Part shown: positions 45,533 to 55,598 of the stretch, in pieces | Layout: every line of letters begins with the position of its first letter | Position numbering within the stretch: the stretch's first letter is position 1 | NCBI RefSeq assembly: GCF_030268205.1 | Contig: NZ_BSQF01000005.1 | Location: 99,673-163,672, forward strand | Length of the DNA: 64,000 bases | Source: Allomuricauda sp. NBRC 101325 | Lineage (GTDB): Bacteria; Bacteroidota; Bacteroidia; Flavobacteriales; Flavobacteriaceae | Direction: 5' to 3' | Program-made: the position numbers and the translations under genes | The notes under the pieces: generated by a model | The model's input: the letters and a program-made list of their open reading frames with translations, nothing else | What the model was told of the DNA's origin: nothing | The model's database searches: none

Positions 45533-47182
45533 ATGAAATCAATACGTAAATCATGTGAAAAGGTTCTTCTATGGACTTTTCTATTATTGGCCTTTTCATG
45601 CAGCAAAGAAGAAACACCGGATTTGGGAGAAGTGGATGTGTTGCCTCCAGAAATTCCCTTGGAAGAATTTGAGACTGATGCCGGTGAAATTGGCATCAGC
45701 ATCAGTGGTAGGGAAATTGCAAAAAAAGGATACACCCCTTTCTCCGCCCTACTAAATTTTGAAAACACAAATGCCATAAACGATACCGTAATCAGCTTTG
45801 ATGCCTTGAACAATCTGGCGAACCTCTCCCTTAAAAATGAACAATTGGATTCTGATAGGGAAAGTGAGCTTAAGGAAGGTGTGGCTGTAGAAGTAACCAT
45901 TTTGGATGAAGATGCCAATGTACTGGCGACCCAAAATTTTACGAAACTTTCCTTTGCATCAAGCCCGTCAGAAAGAGCCATTAATGCTGACCAGCTTGAT
46001 GATCTATTTTCCTCGGTTTCTTTACGGGATGACCTTAAATATTATATGCAGGTCGTGAACAACAACAATTCGGTTTTTGGGGTTCCCAGTTCCCAAAATT
46101 ATACCAACACTTCAAATTTGGCCACTATGGTGGTGTTCCGTGAAGATTTGGACTATTCGCAAAATGCCGCATTTTCCATGGAAAACAACACAACCTACTT
46201 TTTCAAAAAAATACCTGGAAATGAAGATTACTATTCGATAGGAGTACATAACAACAACGACCTACATTATTTTTACATGATCAACTCCGAACTCCGCATT
46301 CAAAGTAAGGCCAATCTTGTACAAAATGGCATAAACACACCTGTGGAAGATTATCCCAATTATTGGTTCCGTATCCTTAAAGAAGGCCCAGGACTTTTCA
46401 AGATCGTACCCAATGGAGCTGATTTTCCATTGATCAGATCGGGACAAAAATTTATTCAGGCCAGTAGCGAAGATCCCACTGACCCTATTTACTTTAGAAT
46501 TCTTTTGTTTGATATTGATTGGGATATACAGGCGATTGATTCTAAAATAATGTCCCCCATAATGCCTCCTTCCACTACCAATAGTGCTTATAATAGCACC
46601 TTACGTAATTGTAGCAGTGGAAGCTTAACCCAGACCGTCGGCGAAAGCACCACTATAACAACAACTCAATCGGCTGGTTGGGAAGAAAGTATGTCCGTTT
46701 CCACCTCTAATTCGGGCAGTATATCCGTAACAATCTCCCATGAAGCTGAGACGAAGTTTTTTGGCACTGGTGGAAAAACATCGGGATCCATAACTGGAAG
46801 TTACGAGTATACCAAAACACAAACCGAAACAAATACCCGATCGGGAAGCCTGAGTACCGAAAAATCGGTCCAAGTATCGGTTTCAAGACAAATTGGTGTT
46901 CCTCCTGGCACTGCTATAGCCGTTGCTGATGTGTACCAGCAATACACAAATATTAAAGTTCCCTTTGTACAACGTTTTAGAATTTCGGGAAAATATCAGG
47001 AAAACAACAATGACCTCACAGGACAAGAAATCCTCACCCAATTCGCCTTTAACAGTTTTACAGGGGTGGTAACTGATGTACAAGCTGATTTTATTGAAGT
47101 AACTGTCCGTGGAACCACGACCATAGATCGAATTATTGAAACCACAACGGAAACCAGGGATATAAAAGATGCCTGTAACTGA
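45533..47182 (+). CDS. Lipoprotein with aerolysin-like C-terminal region
   Basis: A 549-residue lipoprotein. The signal KVLLWTFLLLAFSC puts the lipid on Cys23 (CSKEE). Residues about 30-160 form an unassigned domain; about 190-330 is beta-rich with short repeats (FKIVPNGADFPLI, KFIQASSEDP) that could be a beta-trefoil-like domain. From about 355 to 545 the pattern is that of aerolysin/ETX-MTX2 pore formers: a Ser/Thr-rich alternating stretch (TTITTTQSAGWEESMSVS), a Gly-flanked hairpin candidate, and the strand pair VPPGTAIAV...VPFVQRFRISG. A longer frame from 45422 lacks a signal peptide. Target and function are unknown. Confidence 0.7.
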   Translation: MKSIRKSCEKVLLWTFLLLAFSCSKEETPDLGEVDVLPPEIPLEEFETDAGEIGISISGREIAKKGYTPFSALLNFENTNAINDTVISFDALNNLANLSLKNEQLDSDRESELKEGVAVEVTILDEDANVLATQNFTKLSFASSPSERAINADQLDDLFSSVSLRDDLKYYMQVVNNNNSVFGVPSSQNYTNTSNLATMVVFREDLDYSQNAAFSMENNTTYFFKKIPGNEDYYSIGVHNNNDLHYFYMINSELRIQSKANLVQNGINTPVEDYPNYWFRILKEGPGLFKIVPNGADFPLIRSGQKFIQASSEDPTDPIYFRILLFDIDWDIQAIDSKIMSPIMPPSTTNSAYNSTLRNCSSGSLTQTVGESTTITTTQSAGWEESMSVSTSNSGSISVTISHEAETKFFGTGGKTSGSITGSYEYTKTQTETNTRSGSLSTEKSVQVSVSRQIGVPPGTAIAVADVYQQYTNIKVPFVQRFRISGKYQENNNDLTGQEILTQFAFNSFTGVVTDVQADFIEVTVRGTTTIDRIIETTTETRDIKDACN

Positions 47183-47203
47183 TTTACAAAAGAGGATAAA
47201 AGC

Positions 47204-47236
47204 AAAAAGCCCCGGGAACCACTCCGGGGCTTTTTT
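47204..47236 (+). terminator. Terminator of the aerolysin-like lipoprotein gene
   Basis: A 12-bp perfect stem AAAAAGCCCCGG with CCGGGGCTTTTT, eight-base loop and a T run, 22 bases after the stop codon. The further 150 bases to the convergent bshC gene hold nothing recognisable. Confidence 0.9.
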
Positions 47237-47389
47237 ATAAAATCAAAACCAACCTAAACATATGAGTTAACCAACTCAATATATTTACTTTTTCATAGCA
47301 ATTTTCATTAATAGAACAATCGAGAAAGGGAATACCCTACCTCAACTTTTAATTTTTTTCAAAAAAAATTTAGTAAACCCTTATCGGAA

Positions 47390-48991
47390 TTAATGGGTCA
47401 GGACTACAAACTCAGCCTCAAAGGGGTGTAAATGTTCTAAAAGGGCCGGAATTAGATCTTCACCCATTTCCAAATACATTTCAGAAAAATTCAATTGTCT
47501 TTCTTGTAACGATCGGTTGGGGAACAATTCGTTTTGTAATTCGGTCAATCGAATGACGTGGTCTTTCAATTTTCGCTTTTGGGCAGTCAACAGCCTTTTT
47601 TCCAAGGCGTCAAGACCTTTTTTCTGTTTAATCTCCTGCGCTTTTACCGCTCCCAAAAAACTTTCATCGGTTTGTTCGGCCAACTCGTACATATGTTGAA
47701 ATTGCTCTTCCAGCAGTTTTTTCTGGGGCGTAAAATCAATATCGATATTGGATATATCCCGAATCTTTTTATTGATCAAGGAGTGTTGTTTCATAAAAAG
47801 ATGACGCAATTCCAAATCCATCTTTTTAACTTTTTCAGCCTGCTTTTTAGTAATCAACAAAGCTGAATTTCGCAACATCAACATCGGAAATGTAACACCC
47901 AATTCCTCAAAATAGGCTTTCAATTCCAACCAATAGGCCAATTCACCCCCTCCGCCAATGTAACATAGGTTGGGCAAAATAACTTCTTGATAGAGCGGTC
48001 GTGCCACCACGTTTGGAGAAAATCGTTCTGGAAACTTTTGCAGTTCCTCCAATAGCTCTTGCTTGGAAAAATCAAGATGTGTATTTACCACATGATATTT
48101 ACCATGTTTCTCAATGATCCGTTCACGAAGTCCATCTTTCAAATAGAAGTAATTGATTTCCCTAGGATTTACCTGAATGGTATAATCCGAAGACGCTTGG
48201 GTCAATCCTTCAATTGATTTAGATACGGTTTGGAAAGGCGTATGCTCAAAAATATCTATCTCTGCAAAGGGAACCAATAATTTCTTCAAGGCGGCATCAT
48301 CTCCATCCACAATGACCAAACCTTGGTCTGCAAAAAGGGCATTGGCCAAATAGCGAGTGGCACTTGCCAAATCTGAATGCTCCAAATAGGCTTTTTTGAA
48401 GAGTTCCTTCAACCTGTTCGAAATCCCCAAATTGCCCAATTCAGCAGCAAAAATATCAAAAACCTCATCCAAACCTTCTGTACTCAAGTGCCCTACAGCT
48501 CCATAAGCCTTTCGGTTCCACTTTACTTTTTTACCATGAAGATTGAAGTAGTTGATCTCATCAAAATCGTGATCTTCAGTAGCCATCCAATAAATTGGAA
48601 CAAAGTGTTGTTTGGGATATTTCTCCTGCAGCTCCTTAGCCAAATTGATAGTGGTCACAATTTTATACAAAAAATAAAGGGGACCTGTAAACAAATTCAA
48701 TTGATGACCCGTAACCACCGTGAACGTATTTTCATTGGCCAAAGCACCGATATGGGCTTGGGTACTTTCGGAAACCTCAAAACCTTCGTATTGTTTTGTT
48801 AAGGAATTGACCAATACCTTTCGGTGTTCCTTTGGAAAGTTGGCTTGCTTCTCTTTGATCTGCTCTTCAAAGTTTTCCAATACAGGAAATCTATTGTAAA
48901 ACGGTTGCAACGCTTCGGTTTGATCTAGATAATCGCAAATAAGTTTGGAAAAATAACCGGTTTCCTTAAAGGGTATACATTCTACATCCAT
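47390..48991 (-). CDS. bshC: Bacillithiol biosynthesis cysteine-adding enzyme BshC
   Basis: Proposed last enzyme of bacillithiol synthesis, joining cysteine to glucosaminyl-malate. The 533-residue protein begins VECIPFKETGYFSKLICDYL, has the nucleotidyltransferase-like core (TVVTGHQLNLFTGPLYFLYKI, PIYWMATEDHDFDEI), and a C-terminal coiled coil (about 430-500) that mediates dimerisation. The start at 48991 was chosen because the -7 box of its promoter overlaps the alternative TTG start at 49015. bshA and bshB are not in the window. Bacillithiol fits with the OsmC and Msr genes as redox defence. Confidence 0.94.
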   Translation of the reverse strand: MDVECIPFKETGYFSKLICDYLDQTEALQPFYNRFPVLENFEEQIKEKQANFPKEHRKVLVNSLTKQYEGFEVSESTQAHIGALANENTFTVVTGHQLNLFTGPLYFLYKIVTTINLAKELQEKYPKQHFVPIYWMATEDHDFDEINYFNLHGKKVKWNRKAYGAVGHLSTEGLDEVFDIFAAELGNLGISNRLKELFKKAYLEHSDLASATRYLANALFADQGLVIVDGDDAALKKLLVPFAEIDIFEHTPFQTVSKSIEGLTQASSDYTIQVNPREINYFYLKDGLRERIIEKHGKYHVVNTHLDFSKQELLEELQKFPERFSPNVVARPLYQEVILPNLCYIGGGGELAYWLELKAYFEELGVTFPMLMLRNSALLITKKQAEKVKKMDLELRHLFMKQHSLINKKIRDISNIDIDFTPQKKLLEEQFQHMYELAEQTDESFLGAVKAQEIKQKKGLDALEKRLLTAQKRKLKDHVIRLTELQNELFPNRSLQERQLNFSEMYLEMGEDLIPALLEHLHPFEAEFVVLTH

Positions 48992-49012
48992 TAAAACTGA
49001 TAATGAGGTGTT

Positions 49013-49020
49013 CAAAGATA
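49013..49020 (-). promoter_or_regulatory. Candidate -7 box of the bshC promoter
   Basis: TATCTTTG on the minus strand, exact TAnnTTTG, 21 bases before the chosen ATG. Confidence 0.5.
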
Positions 49021-49117
49021 AGGGTCTTCTTTATTTCAGTTGCTAAAAATAAGTTAATTGAATTTTTCGCATTTATTGTTCCCGCTAAGCCATAAAATTA
49101 GGCATCTACTTCAATTT

Positions 49118-49141
49118 ATTAGTAGATTTGGAGCTACTAAT
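49118..49141 (+). promoter_or_regulatory. Promoter box within an inverted repeat, M14 peptidase gene
   Basis: ATTAGTAG (49118-49125) and CTACTAAT (49134-49141) are perfect inverted copies with an eight-base gap; TAGATTTG at 49123-49130, an exact TAnnTTTG, runs from the left arm into the loop. The ATG follows at 49152. The repeat could be an operator over the -7 box. Confidence 0.45.
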
Positions 49142-49151
49142 TAACCCAAAC

Positions 49152-51596
49152 ATGACCAAATTTTTATTTTCACTAGTACTTTTATTTTCAATTTCCGTTT
49201 CTGCCCAACTTAAATCCCCATCCGAATTTTTAGGATACGAATTGGGCTCCCAATTTACACGTCACCACGAAGTGGTGGATTATTACGAATATTTGGCCAA
49301 ACAAGAGCCAGATAGGGTAAAATTGACCGTGTATGGAAAAACCAACGAGCGTAGACCTTTGATCATGGCCTATGTGTCGTCAGCGCAAAATATTGCCAAT
49401 CTGGAGAGCATTCGTCAAGAACATTTAAAAAGCACCGAAGGAGGTGGCAGTTCCGATAAGGCCATTGTTTGGTTAAGCTATAATGTTCACGGAAACGAAA
49501 GTGTGAGCACCGAGGCTTCCATGCAAACCATATATGAACTTTTGACCAATAAGAGCTCCTATTTGGAAAACACAGTGGTGATCATGGATCCATGTATCAA
49601 CCCCGATGGTCGTGACCGGTACAGCAACTGGTACAATCAATATAAAAATACTCCATACCAAGTAGACCCAAATAGTAAAGAGCACTTTGAAGGCTGGTGG
49701 GGCGGAAGAAGCAACCACTATATGTTCGATTTGAACCGCGACTGGGCTTGGTTGACCCAGGTGGAAAGTCAGCAACGTTTAAAGCAATTCAACAAATGGA
49801 TGCCTCATGTGCATGTGGATTTTCATGAACAAGGGGTAAACAATCCATACTATTTTGCTCCAGCAGCTGAACCGTACCACGAAGTGATCACCGATTTCCA
49901 ACGTGATTTTCAGGTAACCTTAGGTAGAAACCACGCCAAATATTTTGATGCCAATGGTTGGTTCTATTTTACTAAAGAAGTATTCGACCTTTTATATCCA
50001 AGTTATGGCGACACCTACCCAATTTACAATGGGGCTATCGGTATGACCTACGAGCAAGGTGGTGGCGGAAGAGCTGGTTTAGGTATCATTACAGGAAATG
50101 GTGATACCCTAACACTCAAGGATAGGATCGCGCATCACTTTACCACTGGAATCTCAACGGTTGAAGTGTCCTCCCAAAATGTGGATAAATTGAACAGTGA
50201 GTTCAAAAAATTCTATTCCAACAAAAACTTCGCTTATAAAAGTTATGTATTGAAAGGGGACGAAGACAAATTGAACGCCCTTAAATCTTTGTTGGACAAA
50301 CATGAAATTGAATACGGAGACCTTTCAAACGGATCCTACAAAGGGTACGATTACAGCTCTGGAAAAAGTGGTAGCGTTTCCATACAAAACAATGGAATGG
50401 TGGTTTCGGTTAATCAACCAAAAGGAACATTGGTTACCGTTCTGTTCGAGCCAAGTGCCAAACTTTCCGATTCATTGACCTATGACATTACCGCTTGGTC
50501 CCTACCCTACGCCTACGGTTTGGATGCGATTGCGTCTACAAGTACAGTAGCTGGACAACAAGTTTCTAAAAGTGCCAATTCCACCAACATCGCCCCAAGT
50601 AGCTATGCCTACCTAACAGATTGGAACAGCATGAACGATGCTCAATTCTTGGCAGAGCTATTAAAAGAAGGTATCCGTGTTCGCAAGGCCGACCATCCTT
50701 TTTCAATAGAAGGAAAATCCTTTGCCCGTGGAACTTTGATCATTACCAAAGGTGACAATGAGTTTAAAAAAGATTTTACCCAAACGCTTCAGGCCATTGC
50801 CAAGAAATACGATAAAAACATTACCCCAACAAGTACAGGGTTTGTAGATGCTGGAAAAGATTTTGGTTCCTCTTCCATCCAAATGATTGAAAAACCAAAA
50901 ATTGCTGTTTTATCCGGAGGACCGACTTCAACTTTACGTTTTGGGGAAATTTGGCATTTCTTCGAGCAGCAATTGCATTACCCAATTACGGTTTTGGATG
51001 ACGATTATATCAATAGGGTGGATTTAAAAGACTACAATGTTTTGATTTTGCCCGATGGTCGTTATGGGAACCATTTTAACGAGGACCAACTTTCAAAAAT
51101 CAAGGATTGGGTTAGAAGTGGTGGTAAACTTGTTGCCATGGGCGGTTCTATAAACGCCATTGATGGAGACAAAGGATTTGGCATCAAAAGAAACGAAATG
51201 GAAAAGGATTCAGGCAAAAACTCCCCACAACCCTATGAAGATTGGGAAAGAGAAAGTATAAAAGGTGCAATCACTGGAGCTATTTTTAAGGCCAAGGTGG
51301 ACAACACCAATCCACTTGCATACGGTTATGGCAAGGATTATTTTACCTTAAAGCTTGGCAGCAGTAGCTACGCCTACCTAAATAATGGAAATGCGGTTTA
51401 CTTGGAAAAGGATGCCAAACCCTTCTCAGGTTTTGCAGGAAGTAAAGCCCAAAAAGAAATATCAGAATCCCTGATCTTTGGATTGGAAAACTATGGTCGT
51501 GGTCAAGTAGTCTATATGGTGGACAATCCATTGTTCCGTGGTTTTTGGGAAAACGGAAAACTGTTTTTTGCCAATGCCCTATTTATGGTGGACTAA
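49152..51596 (+). CDS. Secreted M14 family zinc carboxypeptidase-like protein
   Basis: An 814-residue secreted metallopeptidase. Signal MTKFLFSLVLLFSISVSAQ; catalytic M14 domain about 35-340 with zinc ligands H113 and E116 (NVHGNES) and H225 (HVDFHEQG), substrate-site PDGRDRYSNW near 150-160 and the likely catalytic Glu in TYEQGGGG (about 305). The C-terminal 450 residues contain a class-I-glutaminase-like (ThuA/DJ-1-fold) segment (KPKIAVLSGGPTSTLR, YNVLILPDGRYG, VRSGGKLVAMGG). Substrates are probably peptides outside the cell. It is monocistronic with a terminator. Confidence 0.9.
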   Translation: MTKFLFSLVLLFSISVSAQLKSPSEFLGYELGSQFTRHHEVVDYYEYLAKQEPDRVKLTVYGKTNERRPLIMAYVSSAQNIANLESIRQEHLKSTEGGGSSDKAIVWLSYNVHGNESVSTEASMQTIYELLTNKSSYLENTVVIMDPCINPDGRDRYSNWYNQYKNTPYQVDPNSKEHFEGWWGGRSNHYMFDLNRDWAWLTQVESQQRLKQFNKWMPHVHVDFHEQGVNNPYYFAPAAEPYHEVITDFQRDFQVTLGRNHAKYFDANGWFYFTKEVFDLLYPSYGDTYPIYNGAIGMTYEQGGGGRAGLGIITGNGDTLTLKDRIAHHFTTGISTVEVSSQNVDKLNSEFKKFYSNKNFAYKSYVLKGDEDKLNALKSLLDKHEIEYGDLSNGSYKGYDYSSGKSGSVSIQNNGMVVSVNQPKGTLVTVLFEPSAKLSDSLTYDITAWSLPYAYGLDAIASTSTVAGQQVSKSANSTNIAPSSYAYLTDWNSMNDAQFLAELLKEGIRVRKADHPFSIEGKSFARGTLIITKGDNEFKKDFTQTLQAIAKKYDKNITPTSTGFVDAGKDFGSSSIQMIEKPKIAVLSGGPTSTLRFGEIWHFFEQQLHYPITVLDDDYINRVDLKDYNVLILPDGRYGNHFNEDQLSKIKDWVRSGGKLVAMGGSINAIDGDKGFGIKRNEMEKDSGKNSPQPYEDWERESIKGAITGAIFKAKVDNTNPLAYGYGKDYFTLKLGSSSYAYLNNGNAVYLEKDAKPFSGFAGSKAQKEISESLIFGLENYGRGQVVYMVDNPLFRGFWENGKLFFANALFMVD

Positions 51597-51626
51597 AAAG
51601 CTCACTCAGCAAGGTTAAACAAAGTA

Positions 51627-51662
51627 AACCAACCAGTTAAGATTTAATTGGTTGGTTTTTTT
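51627..51662 (+). terminator. Terminator of the M14 peptidase gene
   Basis: A 14-pair stem AACCAACCAGTTAA with TTAATTGGTTGGTT (one G-U pair), a three-base loop and a run of T residues, 31 bases after the stop codon. Confidence 0.88.
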
Positions 51663-51713
51663 GTGTCCAAAATTTTGTATATTTAGTAAAAGGATCAAAA
51701 GAAAATTGCGGAT

Positions 51714-53027
51714 ATGAAACCTATTAACCCTACAATTAAAAAACCTCACCTGTTTTGGAACACTTTATTTATTTGTGCTACCCTAATGTTTTTCGGCACA
51801 AATCAATCGTTGGCATTTCAGGATGAGAACGGAATAGACTTTAATGAGTACCGTGGAGAAGTTGTGGATGCCGACTCCAACAAAGCATTGGTATTTGCCA
51901 CACTGACCGTTGAGGGCACCAACATTAGTACCATTTCCAACACGGAAGGAAATTTTTCACTTAAAATCCCCAAGAACATCAACAGTGCCAATGTGATTGT
52001 TTCATTTTTGGGATACAAGACGATATCTGTTCCAATTGCCTCAATGAAGGCAGAAGGAAATAAGTTGGCATTAACCGTTTCTGTAACCCAACTGTCCGAA
52101 ATCAACATCAATGCCCCGAAAGATGCCAAGGCATTGGTAAAGGTTACCATGGCAAAAAGGGATGACAACTACTTCAACGATCCGTCCTTAATGACTGCAT
52201 TTTACAGGGAAACCATTAAAAAGCGACGTAAAAATGTATCCTTGGCCGAGGCAGTGGTCAATATTTACAAAACTCCCTATACATCCACCAAGGACGATGC
52301 TGTGGAATTGTACAAAGCACGCAAAAGTACCGATTACACCAAATTGGACACCGTTGCCCTTAAGCTTCAAGGCGGGCCCTATAATACTCTTTATGTGGAT
52401 ATCATGAAATATCCCGAATACATTTTCTCCAGTGAGACCATCGATGACTACAAATTTACTTTTGACCGTTCCACAAGAATCAATGATAAATTGATCTATG
52501 TGATCCGATTCAACCAATTGGAACATATTTTGGAACCGTTATATAAAGGTGAACTGTATATCGATGTGGAAAACAACACCCTTACCAATGCTACCTTTAC
52601 CCTTAACATTATCGACCGTGAAAAAGCGGCCAAACTTTTTGTAAGGAGAAAACCTGCAAAAGTGAATGTTTGGCCTACCGAAGTTTCCTATCGTGTGGAT
52701 TATCGCGAGAAAAATGGAAAATGGTACTACGGATACAGCAATGTTTACATGGAATTTAAAGTGGATTGGGAAGGAAAATTGTTCAACTCCACCTATAGCA
52801 TGAATGCCGAAATGGCGATTACCGATTGGGAAATGAATGCCACTGGCGAAACACCAAAATATAAGGAGCGCATTAAAAGATCAATTATTCTGAGTGATGA
52901 GGCCACAGGATTTTCCGACCCGAGTTTCTGGGGGGAATACAACATAATAGAACCAGAGCAATCCATTGAATCGGCCATTAAAAAAATACAAAGACAACTA
53001 CGTCGCACTGAGCGAAATAGTGATTAA
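51714..53027 (+). CDS. CarboxypepD_reg-like domain envelope protein
   Basis: A 437-residue secreted protein with a signal (LFICATLMFFGTNQSLAFQ). Residues about 45-130 form the carboxypeptidase regulatory-like (CarboxypepD_reg) beta-sandwich that also precedes TonB-dependent receptors (YRGEVVDADSNKALVFATL, TISNTEGNFSLKIP). The remaining 300 residues are beta-rich (FYRETIKKRRKNVSLAEAVV) and match the soluble DUF5686-like type by look, but no barrel end is seen. The role is unknown, probably in the outer membrane or periplasm. Confidence 0.82.
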   Translation: MKPINPTIKKPHLFWNTLFICATLMFFGTNQSLAFQDENGIDFNEYRGEVVDADSNKALVFATLTVEGTNISTISNTEGNFSLKIPKNINSANVIVSFLGYKTISVPIASMKAEGNKLALTVSVTQLSEININAPKDAKALVKVTMAKRDDNYFNDPSLMTAFYRETIKKRRKNVSLAEAVVNIYKTPYTSTKDDAVELYKARKSTDYTKLDTVALKLQGGPYNTLYVDIMKYPEYIFSSETIDDYKFTFDRSTRINDKLIYVIRFNQLEHILEPLYKGELYIDVENNTLTNATFTLNIIDREKAAKLFVRRKPAKVNVWPTEVSYRVDYREKNGKWYYGYSNVYMEFKVDWEGKLFNSTYSMNAEMAITDWEMNATGETPKYKERIKRSIILSDEATGFSDPSFWGEYNIIEPEQSIESAIKKIQRQLRRTERNSD

Positions 53028-53087
53028 ATCTAGTTTTTGTTTAAAATTTTATGGATTTTTACCTTCGTTTTGAAATAATCCCATTCA

Positions 53088-54140
53088 ATGTCCAAACGAA
53101 GAAGCTTTCTTAAGTCTGTTACTGCCCTAGGAACGGTATCATTATTGCCTCAAATTGGTTTAGCTTCAACCAAAAACGCAGTGCAACCTCCTAAAATTAA
53201 GCCTAGTAAAATTAAACAAGGTGATACTATCGGATTGGTGGCCCCAGGTTTTGCCATTAAAACGGAAGCACTCTATCTGGCTTTGGACACCTTGGATAAA
53301 ATGGGCTATAATACACACCATACCCAAAGAATTCTAGGCAATTATGGATACTTCAGCAATACGGATGAAGAACGTGCAAAGGACATTAACGAAATGTTCG
53401 CCAATCCAGAAATTGATGTGATCTTATGTGCAAGAGGGGGTTACGGCTCCACTAGAATTTTGGATATGTTGGATTATGAAGTGATCAGAAACAATCCAAA
53501 GCCTTTTATAGGTTTCAGTGATATAACTGCCATTATTAACACCATTTACCAAAAAACGGGTTTAGTGGCCTTTCATGGTCCGATGGGAAGTACCATAGAT
53601 GATGAGTACAGCCAAATGTACCTTCATAAAATCTTGATGGATTTGGAAGAACCCCTTCAACTGAAGAATGCCATTTTGAGCGACCCCAAATTATATCGCA
53701 ATAGCGAATATTATCGATATACCATTTCCTATGGATCCTGTCAAGGTGAAATGGTCGGTGGAAGTTTAACACTGGTCACGGCAATGATCGGCACTCCTTA
53801 TGAAATTGATTTTACGGATAAAATCGTTTTTTTGGAGGAAGTTGAAGAAGCCCCCTATCGCATTGATCGTATGTTGACGCAATTGGTACAAAACCAATCG
53901 TTCCAAAAAGCCAAGGGAATTGTCTTTGGTGTCTTTAAGGGTTGTGATCGCCAAAAAGTAAGTGAAAATTTTATATTGAAGGAAGTCATCATGGACCGAA
54001 TAGCTCCCTTGGGCATTCCTGCCGCCTACGGACTGAGTTTTGGCCATGTAACCAACAACCTTACCCTTCCCATAGGCGTGGAAGCTTATTTTGATGCCAC
54101 AAAAAAACGGCTCAGATTATTGGAATCGGCCGTTTCTTAA
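53088..54140 (+). CDS. LD-carboxypeptidase (S66 family), Tat signal
   Basis: A 350-residue murein peptide LD-carboxypeptidase that trims the terminal D-alanine from tetrapeptides during cell-wall recycling. The S66 triad is Ser144 (FIGFSDITAI), Glu250 or 251 (VFLEEVEEAPYRIDRML) and His320 (GLSFGHVTNN). The N-terminus MSKRRSFLKSVTALG is a twin-arginine signal, so the enzyme acts in the periplasm whereas E. coli LdcA is cytoplasmic. It ends three bases before the end of the convergent rocD gene. Confidence 0.92.
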   Translation: MSKRRSFLKSVTALGTVSLLPQIGLASTKNAVQPPKIKPSKIKQGDTIGLVAPGFAIKTEALYLALDTLDKMGYNTHHTQRILGNYGYFSNTDEERAKDINEMFANPEIDVILCARGGYGSTRILDMLDYEVIRNNPKPFIGFSDITAIINTIYQKTGLVAFHGPMGSTIDDEYSQMYLHKILMDLEEPLQLKNAILSDPKLYRNSEYYRYTISYGSCQGEMVGGSLTLVTAMIGTPYEIDFTDKIVFLEEVEEAPYRIDRMLTQLVQNQSFQKAKGIVFGVFKGCDRQKVSENFILKEVIMDRIAPLGIPAAYGLSFGHVTNNLTLPIGVEAYFDATKKRLRLLESAVS

Positions 54141-54143
54141 TTT

Positions 54144-55388
54144 TTATTTTTTGAATTCCTGTAGGGTTTTAATGATGATCCCAACACAATCCAACAATTG
54201 TTCTTTGTTCATTACCAAGGGCGGTGCAAAACGAATGATGTTTCCGTGGGTAGGCTTAGCCAAAAGACCATTCTCCTTTAAGGCCATACAAATATCCCAA
54301 GCCGTTGAACTATCCTCTGTGTCATTGATCAGAATGGCATTCAACAAACCTTTACCTCGAACTTTAACCACCAAATCGCAGGTAGGAATAAATTTGTTCA
54401 ACTCTTCGCGGAACAACTCCCCTAATTCTTGGGCATTTTGAGCCAAGTTTTCCTCCTTTACCACTTCCAAAGCGGCCATGGCAACAGCAGCGGCGACCGG
54501 ATTACCACCAAAGGTGCTTCCGTGACTGCCTGGCGTGATCACATCCATAATGGCATCATTGGCAAAAACGGCAGAAACAGGATACACCCCACCTGAAATG
54601 GCTTTGCCCAAAATCAAAATATCGGGTTTTACCTCTTCATGGTCCACAGCCAACATTTTACCTGTCCGTGCGATTCCTGTTTGTACTTCATCCGCAATGA
54701 ACAATACGTTGTATTTTTCACACAGTGCTTTGGCTTCTTTCAAATACCCCTCGGATGGCACATATACCCCTGCCTCACCTTGAATGGGTTCCACTAAAAA
54801 CCCTGCAACATGTGGATTGCTTTCGAGTGCTTTTTCCAAAGCCACCAAATTATCATATTCAATTTTGATGAATCCCTCGGTAAAGGGTCCATAATTTTCC
54901 TTGGCCACAGGGTCGTTGGAAAAGGAAATAATGGTTGTGGTCCTTCCGTGGAAATTATTTTCACAAACGATAATCTGTGCCCGATTTTCTGGAATGCCCT
55001 TTTTCTGATAGGCCCATCTTCTACAAATCTTCAATGCAGTTTCAACAGCCTCAGCCCCCGTATTCATGGGCAATAGCTTATCAAAACCAAAGGTTTCCGT
55101 AGCATATTGCTCATAGTTACCCAACATGTCATTGTAAAAAGCTCTAGAGGTCAAGGTCAAGGTTTTGGCCTGTTCCACCATGGCCCCAACAATTTTTGGG
55201 TGACAATGTCCCTGGTTTACCGCGGAATAGGCAGAAAGAAAATCGTAATATTTCTTTCCTTCCACATCCCAGACATAAACGCCTTCTCCCCTACTCAAAA
55301 CCACAGGCAGTGGATGGTAGTTGTGCGCTCCATACTTGTTTTCCAAATCAATCGCTTGCTGCGATGTTAAATGCTCTAAAACAGCCAT
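54144..55388 (-). CDS. rocD: Ornithine aminotransferase
   Basis: PLP enzyme of 414 residues that converts ornithine and 2-oxoglutarate to glutamate 5-semialdehyde and glutamate, in arginine breakdown to proline or glutamate. PLP lysine K262 ([15 protein letters not shown]), the cofactor aspartate in FIADEVQTG (D233), and [11 protein letters not shown] near 110 are visible; [14 protein letters not shown] is typical of OAT rather than acetylornithine aminotransferase. Length is standard. Gene stands alone between convergent and divergent neighbours. No other arginine genes are present. Confidence 0.93.
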   Translation of the reverse strand: MAVLEHLTSQQAIDLENKYGAHNYHPLPVVLSRGEGVYVWDVEGKKYYDFLSAYSAVNQGHCHPKIVGAMVEQAKTLTLTSRAFYNDMLGNYEQYATETFGFDKLLPMNTGAEAVETALKICRRWAYQKKGIPENRAQIIVCENNFHGRTTTIISFSNDPVAKENYGPFTEGFIKIEYDNLVALEKALESNPHVAGFLVEPIQGEAGVYVPSEGYLKEAKALCEKYNVLFIADEVQTGIARTGKMLAVDHEEVKPDILILGKAISGGVYPVSAVFANDAIMDVITPGSHGSTFGGNPVAAAVAMAALEVVKEENLAQNAQELGELFREELNKFIPTCDLVVKVRGKGLLNAILINDTEDSSTAWDICMALKENGLLAKPTHGNIIRFAPPLVMNKEQLLDCVGIIIKTLQEFKK

Positions 55389-55598
55389 TTAAATATTTTT
55401 TAAAATTATTAAAACAACCATTCCTACAATACCTTTATTCTTTCGAGGACTCGAAAAAGCAGCGTGGGAGAGAAATCATCCCTGAAGAGCCTGCAAATTA
55501 CAAATTATTGTGAAACATTTTTCTATCATTATGTTGAGAAAACAAAAAGTTTAGGGGCAATTTAAGAGCCTTGTTTCTGTGTAATTACAAAAAGAACT

